Assembly (NCBI GenBank): GCA_022829145.1
Contig: CM040758.1
Location: forward strand, 26,712,075-26,776,074
DNA from: Albula goreensis
Taxonomy: Eukaryota; Chordata; Actinopteri; Albuliformes; Albulidae
Direction: 5' to 3'
Length of the DNA stretch: 64,000 nt
Both the position numbers and the translations under genes were made by a program. Below are positions 47,230 through 58,719 of this stretch, piece after piece (positions within the stretch are counted from its first letter, which is position 1; every line of letters begins with the position of its first letter). Under the pieces are notes generated by a model. It searched no databases and was not told the DNA's origin. It saw only the letters and a list, made by a program, of their open reading frames with translations.

Positions 47230-50200
47230 AAATGTTTTGAGACCCCAGTAGTCTCCTTGAGTCAGACTGACTTCATGCCTTTAAGTGTAGGCATCCTGTT
47301 TCCCTGGTTACAGCACCATACAAACATGTGCAACTCCAGCGTCCAGAGCACGAACACGCGTGTGCGCACTGAGCATGCCACACACACTCAAACGCACACA
47401 ACCTGTGTGACGTGCACACTTGCTGAGGTTTGAAATGTGAAGATCCCAATTCACTTTAGCACAATGAAAGAAAAACACAAATTTAGCCATTTTCAGGGTT
47501 TTTTTTTTTAAGAGTAGATATGTGAACACTCAAACTACAGTAAATGCAAGACACAAAAACAACTTTTCCACTTTTCTTTACATATTGCAGACCAGTTTCT
47601 TTTTTGACCTCTGATTATTTTGGTTATAGTTCTCCAGTTATTTAAAATGCACACCTTACACTTTTACATACACAATGCACATAATATGTAGTACAACACT
47701 GCAAATATTTTTACACCGCGTTTATGCACAATAGTTAACAGTACTAGCTTTGTTATGGTGACCAAAATGGCCGAGAGAGGTAGTGTGCCCGCAGTAAGTC
47801 AGGGGAGAATGAGGTCCCATACACACAGAAATATAGTGGTTAGTTCGCCTTGGTGGGTGGAACTGTGGGGATATAACCCAAGAGTTACACAAAAAGTTTG
47901 AGCCACAAATGTGATCTTATTCATTGGAGAATTACATGTGTGGTGAATGTTTCTGACAGATGGCACCATTTTTGTTTTTGTCAAGGGATTTCTCTAGCCT
48001 ATGTAAAGCCTTTTTGTTACATTTGTAAAAAAAAAAAAAAAAAAATACCTGGACTGGTAACTCATGGATTTGATCCAATTGTTGCGTTTTTGTTGTGCAG
48101 AGAAAAAGCTTTTGATTGGCCCCAACAAAGGTCAGTGATTGGCAGCTCGTCCACCCTGTACAAGGTTGACAGAACGCTAGTCTCCCCTCACAAACTGCGG
48201 CCTGTCTGTTTGATACCCACTGCAGGACGCACCGAGCAGAATCAAAGGATCACAGGTTTGAATCCTGGCTGTGAACGAGGCACAGCAGCCCAAATTACTT
48301 GGTTGTTAAAAGCTCATAACTATTCATCTACATGTAACAGATTAGCTTGCATCAACAAGTTTAAAACAAGGAAGAATAAAAAGTAGCATTCATGATAGGC
48401 CACCAGGTGGCATAGAGGTAAGGGCACAAGAGAGCAGCAAAGAAGGGTGTTGTGTCCAGCCTTGTCAGGGATGGACCAGAGGAGATGCAGGCTTTCTTCT
48501 AACCCAGTCTGGGTGTTCAGACCCTGGGCAGATTGGAAACTGGGTCCCAGATGCTTCACCAGCCACTGGTGCCTTGGTTTGCCCGTTTATACGAGAATGC
48601 TGCAGCTCGGCAGCGCTCAGGACCATTCAGCGTAAGAGATCGAGGAGTTTGGGGTTAAGAGAGGCACTTCACCAGCTCCTCCAGCCATGTGGATAAGGTT
48701 GCGGTCATCAAACCGCATCAAGGCAAGTGTTTTCAACAGCCTCTTCTGCACACACGGCACCCAGGCACTGGTCACAAAGATACAGGCATCCAGTGGTTGT
48801 TCCTTTGACTCCGCACAGATGTGTTGGAGTGCATTAGGTGGTTTTTACACCCTCGCTGCTAATTGCCCCATTCTTAGAGGCCGTCAGCTTCACAGAGGGT
48901 AAAGAGAGGCATTTGGGACCCAGGTTTGGATCCGGTCCTTTACAACAAGCTGAACTGGGTGTATCCGTTCTGGGTCAGAACAGCACACTGATGCCGGCCC
49001 GCTCGGTTTGAATTCAACACCCCTGATACGACTGGTGCCCAGTGAGGTGTCTTGGTCAGGTTTCTGTCGGTGGAGACTGGCGATGCGTTGCATAGGGACC
49101 AGCAGTTTGCGCGGTCAAGTCTGAGAATCGCAAAGGTTCAGGACAATGAGGACGATACGGATACCTCACCTCACATCCATACAGCACTTTGGAGGAGGAG
49201 TGCTGATATAGGATCAGTTTTTCCTTTTAACTCATCAAAAGAGAAGGGCAGAATATGGACCAGGGAAACTGATCCCGGGTCTGCATTCCTGGGCTCAGGG
49301 GCTTCGTCGTGTATCCTGGTTTTTGTCTCAGCCATAATTGCAATTTCTTTACGAGGAACAAGCTGTTAAAAGTTTTTGGTCAGCCTTGTGATGTCAAATT
49401 AGTGATGATCTACCCTCTTAAGGCCAAAGATCCATCATTTTATGCAAAATATTTAATGTACATTCAAGGACTCTGAATCAATCCAGTTCTTGGTTACATT
49501 CCTTTTTTGGCTAATTCAATGCAGCCCTACATAAAACCGTAACATTTCTTTGAAAGTGTTTAAAAAAAAAAAAAACAACAACTAGGGAAGCATGTACCTG
49601 CTAAGCCAAACCTTTGTTCTGTTAAAATCCAATTTAGTGACCAAAAACATGGAAGAGCTTTGATATGTTCAAGATGCAATTTTAAATAACACATTGAGAC
49701 TGGCTGGAGCAGAAACCAGAATACCAGACCCCAGGCCCACGTTTGAGAGCCCTCTGTGTTAGTAAATACCCAAATACTTAAGCAGACTATATATTAGCAT
49801 TTAACTTTGCCCAAGGCTGCCCTGCTAAGCAAACAGAAAAAAAAAAACATTAAGGATCAAAATGGGATGTGACATTCATTGGCATCTTAAAAATTCCAGC
49901 CTCCTGGTCCTGGACAGGCAGGATCCTGTAGGCATGTTCTAGAATGTTTAAAATAGAAATCTCTAATGACATAATTGTTTTTCATTCAGTTATTCTGTTT
50001 CTTTTTTTTTTTTTTTTTTTTTTTTGCTTCGTTTGTCCCGAGTGGTTGGAGGTTTCTTCTCCTCCATCCTGATTGGATGGAATATGCTGGTTTTGACATT
50101 CTAAAAAAACGATTCTGTTGCAATATTGAGCCCTGTTTCTACGGTGATGGGTGAGTGAAGATGTCACCCTGTGAAGGCTGTCAGAATCAAGCTGCTTTTA

Positions 50201-51370
50201 CACTGTGAATCACAAAAACATTAAAAAGTGTAAGGTTCTAGACAGAAACAAAGTCCTCTAACTGTTAACTCTTCTACCCCACCAATCCTCATCAATACAT
50301 TTCCCAACCCATCCCACCCCCACCAAAGCTACCCGAACCTAACCCAAGGCAAGCTAACCTAAAATAGCCCAACCAATGCAACATAGCGCAGCCAACTCTG
50401 GCTAACCTAAACTGTTTGCACAACCCCAATATAACCTAAACTAACCTAAACTCAGCCAAGCCAAGCCTTCCCTGGACCAAAAATATCGACCCTGTCTTCC
50501 ACAGGGCAAGATCCCCGCCCTGAAGGGTCACAGTCCAGCAGGACGCCAGCTCTGTCCACACGATAAAGTAAGGAAGTGGCAAAGGGACTGCAGAGATTTA
50601 CGGACCAATGAAACTAGATGGATTTCAGTCGATGATGTTCAGTGAACGGTCTGGCTCCAGTCCACTGAAATTCACTCACTTTGCTTCCCTCTCCATCCCT
50701 GGTCAGGGCGACAGGGCCCTTGTCTGCAGGGAGTTTTATGGTCACCCTCATTGTCACGCTCCCTCAAACCCAGTCTGCTCAGACCTGGAGTCTCGCTTGC
50801 TCAACTCTCCGGTACTTCTTTCCAAACAGTACTGATAAGAATGTCAAATTAAAAACGGAGGATGTCCATCGTGGTGCCTGCATTAATAAAAAGCGAATGG
50901 ACTGAAATGGCTCTGAATTTAGCACCAGAAAAACTGCTGAAGAAAACCATGGCAGTTCTGTTCTGTTAAGGCAGTGGTCTTCGGCAGGTCTGGGGAAAAC
51001 TACATGAATATGGAGTATTCTGCCTCCCTTCCTCAGTCGTTTCACTAATATCTAGCAACAAGTGATGGACTGACCGGGGTTTTGATCACATTGTGTTCAC
51101 CTGTCTGATTGGCAGTCAGAGTAAGGGTGTGGACAGGACCTGCTGGACTGCAGTGTTGCCAAAAAAAATCTCACCAGAAGTTACTATTGGCTCTCTGAAA
51201 TGTCGCTAAGTGTCACTAGATTGCATGATGACATCACACAATACGTTACCACGTCTAATTTGCATACGTCACGTAGCTGAACGGCATACAGTGCTCTATG
51301 TTCTTGCAGGTTGGATATTTTGTTTGGTTGTTTTTTTTTGGAGGGGTAATTTTTTATAGTTTTTTTTTTC
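47230..51370. other. intergenic region without a supported gene
   Basis: Between the tails of tmem109 (plus) and the Ig-like gene (minus), no exon chain was found. Contents: poly(A) tracts at 48027-48045 and 49560-49574, poly(T) at 50002-50025, and a short AACCTAA-rich stretch at 50280-50470. Open frames here are unspliced chance frames. Confidence 0.5.
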
Positions 51371-51837
51371 CATTTTTATTATCGTTAACTATTAACTGAC
51401 TGACTGTTTTGCGTGGATGAGCTCTCATCAGGTGACCAAAATCAACCTAGTCTTGCGACGCGTTGCCATGGAGATGATTGGCTTCGCGAGACTGGGTTCA
51501 TTTTGACCAGCTGATCAGAGCTCATCCAATCAAAACGGTTCAAAATATCTACATCTACTTCCCTGTAATTACAGCAGCTAATTCTTCATAGGTCAATCAT
51601 ACTTTTATAAAAGCGCGCAACGCTACAGCACTAGGAAAGGCAGCCGTGACGTCATTCACAAATCGGCGAAAGGTGATTTTTGCTGTTGCCTGACAGCATG
51701 AATTGAGGTTGCCAAAGATGCAAGAAGCTGCAAAAATTTGTCGATTTTTAGTCGCTAGGGAAGGTCAAAAAGTCACTAAATTGGCAATACTGCTGCAGAC
51801 CATGGAGAACGGGGATCCGTGGGGAACGAGCAACCCT

Positions 51838-54800
51838 CTACAGGAAGTTGACAGTTTCAGAGGCGCTGCCTGCAGGATCGGAGGCCTTGGCTGCATCCCC
51901 CTTGTCGATCTTGAACTCGGGTCCCGAAATGGTCGAGTGTAGGAAGTCTGAACTCGCAGGGTTGGAAGGAGTGGTCGCCGGCTTCTGGTCCCCACCCGTT
52001 TCCTGCGACAGGAAGAGACTGTGCATTAGACTGCTTCCTTTCCTCTATTATCTTCCCTAGCTCTAATGCTGGGACATTACTGAGACGCGTGCGCATGCCT
52101 TTGGTGTTAGCATGTGTATGTTTATAAAGTGCAATGAGGCTGTCGGTAGCACAGACTCACCTCTGCGTTAGCCATGAGGCTGTCGGTAGCACAGACTCAC
52201 CTCTGCGTTAGCCATGAGGCTGTCGGTAGCACAGACTCACCTCTGCGTTAGCCATGAGGCTGTCGGTAGCCGTGGCCTCCTTCTGTTCCTCCACCTTAAC
52301 TGGTTCTGTGGCAGTGGGAGGTGCACTGTACATCACTGGAGCATAGCCCTGAGAAAACACACGCACGCACACAGGCCAATGAGAGACAGGGCAGAAGCAG
52401 ATGGGCGTAGCTGTAGCTCAGGGCCTTACCGTGCTCTGGGAGCGGGCAGGCGTAGCTGCAGCTCAGGGCCTTACCGTGCTCTGGGAGCAGGCAGGCGTAG
52501 CTGCAGCTCAGGGCCTTACCGTGCTCTGGGAGCAGGCAGGCGTAGCTGCAGCTCAGGGCCTTACCGTGCTCTGGGAGCAGGCAGGCGTAGCTGCAGCTCA
52601 GGGCCTTACCGTGCTCTGGGAGCAGGCAGGCGTAGCTGCAGCTCAGGGCCTTACCGTGCTCTGGGAGCAGGCAGGCGTAGCTGCAGCTCAGGGCCTTACC
52701 GTGCTGTGGGAGCAGGCAGGCGTAGCTGCAGCTCAGGGCCTTACCGTGCTCTGGGAGCAGGCAGGCGTAGCTGCAGCTCAGGGCCTTACCGTGCTGTGGG
52801 AGCAGGCAGGCGTAGCTGCAGCTCAGGGCCTTACCATGCTCATGGGCTGGGCTCCCGGATTCCACTGTGGCTGGTGAGCAGCACTGGGACTGGGGGGAGG
52901 ATACATGTAGGGCTGCAAGTACACACACATAGTATTATGAACACACACAGCATTATAAATACGCACAACACACACAGAGTTATAAACACACACAGCATTA
53001 TAAATACGCATAACACACACAGAGTTATAAACAAATGCACAAAATAAACACAGGACTAGAAACATACACAAAACGCACAGAGGATTGTAAACACATGAAG
53101 TATGTACAGGAAATGAGGTTATCTACAATGTAAAAAATTAGTCCATGAAGAAAACAGGTCTTGGTGCATATCACTACACAGCTAATAATCCTGGACCGTA
53201 CCACATTGGGCCCGATGTTCGGCTGAGCTGGTCCGGTCCAGTTAGGTGCTGGACCCGCCGGTCCGGTCCAGTTAGGTGGCGGACCCGCCGGTCCATTCCA
53301 GTTAGGTGGCGGACCCGCCGGTCCATTCCAGTTGGGTGGAGGTCCAGCAGGTCCAGTCCATTCTGGCTGAGGAGGTCCATTCCAGTTGGGTGGAGGTCCA
53401 GCAGGTCCAGTCCATTCTGGCTGAGGAGGTCCGGTCCAGCCAGGCTGATTGGGATCATTGGGACTGGGGTGGTAGAAGACCTGAGAGACACAGGGCACAG
53501 AAAAGCACCTAAAGGAGATGTACCATCCTTACATGAACATCCGCAAAAAAAAACCCTGTACATTTACATACAGACTACACACACTACACAAGCAAACACA
53601 ATTACAAACATAAACACTCACTGTAAGGACACAAACAAACCTAAAAACACACCTACAAACACACACACACAAACACACATGCATACACACACACACATGC
53701 ACACACACCCTACCTTAGGCTCAGGCTGGGTAGGCGAGTGCTGGACGGAGTGTGCGTTGCTGTCCGTGGCTTTGCCTCGCTTAAAGCAGCAGCATTTCTT
53801 CTTGTAGCAGCAGAAAACCCCCCCAATCAATCCCAGGAGGGACAGAAAGCCCAGGTATGGGCTCCCTGATTGGCCAGTCTCTGCAGGGGCGGGGCAGGGG
53901 GAAGGGCAGCGAGACATCACCAACCTCCTCCACCTCAGTTTCAACCACGAGGCTTACACTGCTCAGTTACCAGCCTGGCTAAACCCATGCAGTTCAGAGC
54001 CAGAAAACTGCCCTTTTCAGGACATAACCACTGTTTAACACTGTTAACCAACCACGCCAGGTCAGTGAAGCAGGGGTCTAATGAAGAAGTAGCGATGCTG
54101 GCATGATTTTGGGTGAACAACAAAAATTTCAAAATAACACAGATACATATTTACTGAATCAATTCAGGTGAATTACCTGCTAGAGGATACAATGAACCTG
54201 CAGCTACAATCCCAGCTTGCTACTCATGCTTATAGCCCGACTAAACCATTATACCTTATTTTTAAAGGGAGAGACAGGAAGTTGGTCTGTGATTGTAATA
54301 ATGGGTAGCTGGTCTGTGATTGTAATAATGGGAGCTGGTCTGTGATTGTAATAATGGGGAGTTGGTCTGTGATTGTAATAATGGGGAGTTGGTCTGTGAT
54401 TGTAATGATGGGTAGCTGGTCTGTGATTGTAATGATGGGGAGTTGGTCTGTGATTGTAATAATGGGGAGTTGGTCTGTGATTGTAATAATGGGAGCTGGT
54501 TTGTGATTGTAATAATGGGTAGTTGGTCTGTGATTGTAATGATGGGTAGTTGGTCTGTGATTGTAATAATGGGGAGCTGGTCTGTGATTGTAATAATGGG
54601 TAGTTGGTCTGTGATTGTAATAATGGGGAGTTGGTCTGTGATTGTAATGATGGGTAGCTGGTCTGTGATTGTAATGATGGGGAGTTGGTCTGTGATTGTA
54701 ATAATGGGGAGTTGGTCTGTGATTGTAATGATGGGGAGTTGGTCTGTGATTGTAATAATGGGAGTTGGTCTGTGATTGTAATAATGGGTAGCTGGTCTGT

Positions 54801-57367
54801 GATTGTAATAATGGGGAGTTGGTCTGTGATTGTAATAATGGGAGCTGGTCTGTGATTGTAATAATGGGAGTTGGTCTGTGATTGTAATAATGGGGAGCTG
54901 GTTTGTGATTGTAATAATGGGTAGTTGGTCTGTGATTGTAATAATGGGTAGCTGGTCTGTGATTGTAATAATGGGTAGCTGGTCTGTGATTGTAATAATG
55001 GGGAGTTGGTCTGTGATTGTAATAATGGGGAGTTGGTCTGTGATTGTAATAATGGGGAGCTGGTTTGTGATTGCAATAATGGGAGTTGGTCTGTGATTGT
55101 AATAATGGGGAGTTGGTCTGTGATTGTAATAATGGGGAGTTGGTCTGTGATTGTAATAATGGGGAGTTGGTCTGTGATTGTAATAATGGGTAGCTGGTCT
55201 GTGATTGTAATAATGGGGAGTTGGTCTGTGATTGTAATAATGGGGAGTTGGTCTGTGATTGTAATAATGGGGAGCTGGTTTGTGATTGCAATAATGGGTA
55301 GCTGGTCTATGATTGTAATAATGGGGAGCTGGTCTGTGATTGTAATAATGGGTAGCTGGTCTGTGATTGTAATAATGGGGAGTTAGTCTGTGATGGTGTT
55401 AATAGTGGGTAGGTTTGCAGTGGCACTTATGTGTATTTCTTTAAGGACACGATTACTGACCGCTGACATAAAGCCTGGTGGTGGAGATGAGGTTGAAGTG
55501 GCTGTCGCGCAGATCGTACGTGCCACTGTCCTCCAGCGTCAGGTCGTCCAACACGATTCTGGACAGCAGCAGTCGGAGGCGGTCGCGGTAGGACTCGTCG
55601 GCTATCTGGCCGTGTCGAACCAGGGAGTGGTTCACCCTGCTGCCCTCGGGGGTGAAGGATAACTGGGCATCCACCAGAGGGACACGCAGCACAATTGACA
55701 TGGACGCATTCACGCGACGGTCCAGGGAGTGACGCTCCTCTGTGGGAGGGAGAAGAGGGAGAAGGACGAGAGAAAGACAGAGAGGAGAGGAGGCGAAGAG
55801 AGGGTAGGAGGAGAGGAGGACAAAGGGAAAGGGGTGAAAAAGTGAGAGAAGGTAGGTGAGGTGAAAAGGGAGGGAAAGAAAGGGAGGGAAGAAGGAAAAT
55901 AGGAAATTAAGGAGAGAGTAGGAGAATATGACTAAAAATGTTGAGTATAAATACAAAGCATACAGCCTGGAGGCTGTCTCACTGAAGCACCCGGTCCCCC
56001 GTACCTCGCACAGTGAGAATGATTGTGGTCAGGATGTGGTTGACGTTGTCATAGAGCGTGTATTTGCCCTGGTCCTCGTACGTCACGCCATCCAGGATCC
56101 AGTGATTGCCGTCGCCCCGGCCCCGGCCCCGGCCCCTATCCACGGGCAGCGGGTCCCTGGCGTGCCACACCAAAATGGGGGTGGAGGAGGCCTCAGGGGT
56201 GAAGTACAGCACCGCTGACTTCCGCGAAAGGGGGATGACCAGGTCCCGCCCATACGCCACCTGCGTCCTGTTCTCATACCGCAAGCCATCTGATTTTTAG
56301 CAAGAGAGAAAGAGTCATTTATGCTACGGTCACATAGACAGTGGCATGAAATCTGGAGGAATGATGACATACAACAGGAAAGTGTATCACAAAGAGGCAC
56401 CGTGCTACGGTATCCACTGATACATGATGCTAGTCCACTGATAAACGATGGCTTTAATTACAGCAGATAGCATGATTCAAAGTGAAAAGCTTAAACTGTT
56501 TAGGTTTGATGCCCCCAGGTGTGCCCAGGCCTCAGAGGGGTGGAAATGTTCTTTTTGACTATCCTATCTGATAAATGTTTTCGATATAACAAATACCCTT
56601 TGTGATAAACGGTAATCAAAAGCAAGGTGAAACTATATTCAGATGTGGTTGAATGTGCTGTGTAACATCCCAGGTGTGGTTAATGCTGGCTCTGCAAGGT
56701 CACAGTACCTGCTGGTTTGAGTTAACTAATTATTCAGATGCTGAGAAAACAACACAAACCCAAACACACAGTCCTGGATACAAGGATTGCCTGCAGACAT
56801 AACAAAAATCATGGAAGGGATTCAATTAACATGCGTCCTTAGCTCTGCCTCACTGTCAACCGCTCGTGTTCATTTTTATCTTCACTGACAGTTTTCATGA
56901 TTGGTGAGCTTACCAGTTTGTGCTGGTGAAGATAAAAATGAGAGTTTGTATTTATTCGTGAGCTGAAGTTAAGGAAGAAATGTTGACTGGATCCTGCTTC
57001 ATCTGGTAGTTTTGTTACATAACTTTAAATGATGGATGGGTTTAAACTGGTTAAGTCCAACCAGCATGTTACTGTGTTACTGAACAGAACATGAACAACT
57101 TTTGCAGTTTGGCCAGTGCAGATAAGTTATATGCGTTATGTGCAAACTAAAGAGGACGAATTCTGCTAATGTGGAGCTATTTATGCCATCAACAGCTGAT
57201 CAGAAGTGGAACCCAGCATGCACATGGCTCGCTTTGGCACCGAGTTTGAGACTGCGACAAATAAACTCCATAGAATATGACAAACACAGGGAAGAAGTGA
57301 GAAAATGCAGGGGGAGGGAGAACCTACCCGCACAGAAGGCGGTGCCGAGGAGAATCCACACCAGCAT
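51838..57367 (-). CDS. two-domain Ig-like type I membrane protein with Pro-rich cytoplasmic tail (unnamed)
   Basis: Eight coding exons on minus: 57328-57367, 56005-56289, 55461-55739, 53714-53880, 53202-53480, 52835-52912, 52241-52348 and 51838-52002. They total 1401 nt, or 466 residues, with phases matching throughout. Signal peptide: MLVWILLGTAFCAG. Two Ig-like domains follow, one per exon. The first ends VTYEDQGKYTLYDNVNH and the second LTLEDSGTYDLRDSH, both with the Asp-x-Gly-x-Tyr corner. Neither has a cysteine; Leu stands where the F-strand Cys is expected. The TM segment is YLGFLSLLGLIGGVFCCY, followed by a Cys/Lys cluster (KKKCCCFKRG) likely to be palmitoylated. The tail has Pro/Trp/Asn-rich repeats (PNWNGPAGPP), a PYMYPPPSPS segment, and an acidic end, ETVNFL. 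I do not recognise the family by name. It could be a fish-specific receptor, adhesion protein or counter-receptor of the Ig superfamily. The upstream noncoding exon is probably near 58552. Confidence 0.85.
52136..52255. repeat. 40-bp unit in three copies, each carrying the exon 7 donor
   Basis: The unit TGAGGCTGTCGGTAGCACAG plus ACTCACCTCTGCGTTAGCCA is repeated exactly at 52136, 52176 and 52216, with a partial fourth copy running into the exon. On minus each unit contains the last bases of exon 7 (GCTAACGCAGAG) and its GTGAGT donor. The first donor met by the transcript is at 52240/52241. The other two are at 52200/52201 and 52160/52161. Confidence 0.97.
52404..52835. repeat. 45-bp minisatellite, about ten copies, each with a splice-donor-like GTAAGG
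   Basis: TTACC occurs at 52426, 52471, 52516 and so on every 45 bases to 52831, where it is the real exon 6 donor. On minus each unit reads TGCCTGCTCCCAG, then AGCACG, then GTAAGGCCCTGAGCTGCAGC. Thus it contains an acceptor-like CAG, six bases resembling the end of exon 6 (AGCATG) and a donor. The 210-codon minus frame through it is an artefact of the multiple-of-three period. Confidence 0.97.
53211..53440. repeat. coding minisatellite in exon 5 of the Ig-like gene
   Basis: On plus, a 30-bp unit (GGTCCATTCCAGTTAGGTGG then CGGACCCGCC and variants) occurs four times. A 54-bp unit made of two related halves occurs twice. Both are multiples of three, so the protein keeps frame as PNWNGPAGPP and QPEWTGPAGPP repeats. 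Confidence 0.93.
54262..55390. repeat. 27-bp minisatellite, about 40 copies
   Basis: The unit is GGAGTTGGTCTGTGATTGTA followed by ATAATGG, with TAGCTGG and GATGATGG variants and some 26-bp copies. It occupies most of the intron between the second Ig exon (55461-55739) and the transmembrane exon. The 353-codon minus frame with PHYYNHRPT/LLQSQTNSP repeats is read-through of this array. Confidence 0.98.
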
Positions 57368-58551
57368 CACCTGTGGGGAGCGTGAGACGACAGGTTTTAG
57401 CATAAGAATCACACCTGAAGTATACAAATGGTACACAATGAAAACTAAAGCGTCTTGGGATGAGGATGGGAATGTGCGTGCCTTGGTAGGTGGTGAAAAC
57501 CCGACGATGAAAAATATCCCATTTTATGGCTTCTGTGCCTGACTGATGTGGGCTGACTTTGCTGAAAGCAGAAAGTAATTATTCTTTTTTCTCCATATAT
57601 CTCACTTAACATTACATTAATAGATGTGTGAGAAAATTTCCTCGCACTTGTTCTTTGTCCGTTCCAAGTAGACAACAGTAAGAAGATCTTGACAGTTTAC
57701 GAGCAGGAAGAACCAAACAAGAGAGAGAAATCGTGCTGGCACAAGGCTGTTGATATTGTAGTATTGAAAATGCGCGATAATATTTTCCCAATTACACAAT
57801 ATTTTGTTTGATGATAAAGAAAAATCATCCAGCATACATAGTAATCTATTTCCCGTGCAGATATATCTTAGCCAACCGTTTTCATAGTAGTCTGTAAATA
57901 GCTGTTAAAACGGAGGACAATTTGTTTACGATATAAATACCAGTCTTTTTTTACATCATTCCTGCATTTTGAACTTAATCTAGCTGCTCAGAATCGCGAC
58001 ATTTTACCCACCAAGATCATCAATTAAATGATCCAGCCAATTAATCCGGAGACGCATAACTGAGAAGGGCGTTTCCAATACAGAGCAACGTGACTGCAAA
58101 TGGTGAACACCCAAACAATGGAATGGATGGTCAAGCCTATACACTTTCCAAAATCCAAACAGTGCAAAATAAGCTCAACTGTTAAAAATATGCAGACAAA
58201 TCTTCAGTGAGTCTATCTCCCAAAGTATGAGCTGATATATTCTTATCTAGCCGTCATTTGTTCGGTGACAACAACCCGAAAATCCACGCGGTTTTACAAT
58301 GAAGAAAGGTTTCGTCAGAATCACTAAGCATAAATGTAAAAGACGAAAAAGTCAATTTCGGAAAGTTTTTTTCGGAAAAAAACCCCCCACAACTACCATC
58401 AAAAGAGTAGGCTACAAGTACGACACTGGTTAAACTGGTTGTCATTGGAAGTGTTTAAAATGGAGGTTGGTTTATGGGAATATGTTAGTAGCTAGTTAGG
58501 CTAAAGAAATCCGTGCAGTGAGCCGCTTTTAGCAGTGGTAATATACTCACG

Positions 58552-58709
58552 GTAGTTTTGCAAGTTAGTTTATTTGCTTCTGCTAGATTAGTCTCTTATC
58601 ACATACTAAATCGCCGCCTTGAGATATTGTTGGAAGAAGCAATGAGAAGATGGGTGAAGCACAATTATAACTGAACGGCACACCCCCTCTGAACGTCAAG
58701 AATTTATAG
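58552..58709 (-). promoter_or_regulatory. candidate promoter and first noncoding exon of the Ig-like gene
   Basis: On minus, GCTATAAATT (58701-58710) is a good TATA box. About 110-150 bases later a donor, AACTACC|GTGAGT, occurs at 58551/58552. The coding start exon has an acceptor (CTCCCCACAG) four bases before its ATG, so a noncoding first exon is required. Confidence 0.5.
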
Positions 58710-58719
58710 CCTTAACCCT

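Noticed and set aside
52296..52928. 210-codon minus-strand and 158-277-codon plus-strand repeat frames
   Set aside because: The 45-bp period keeps all frames open; real exons 6 and 7 of the Ig-like gene at either end use another frame and clear splice sites.
54230..55291. 353-codon minus-strand open frame with PHYYNHRPT and LLQSQTNSP repeats
   Set aside because: It is translation of a 27-bp intronic minisatellite; adjacent frames are open too, and occasional 26-bp copies switch frames.
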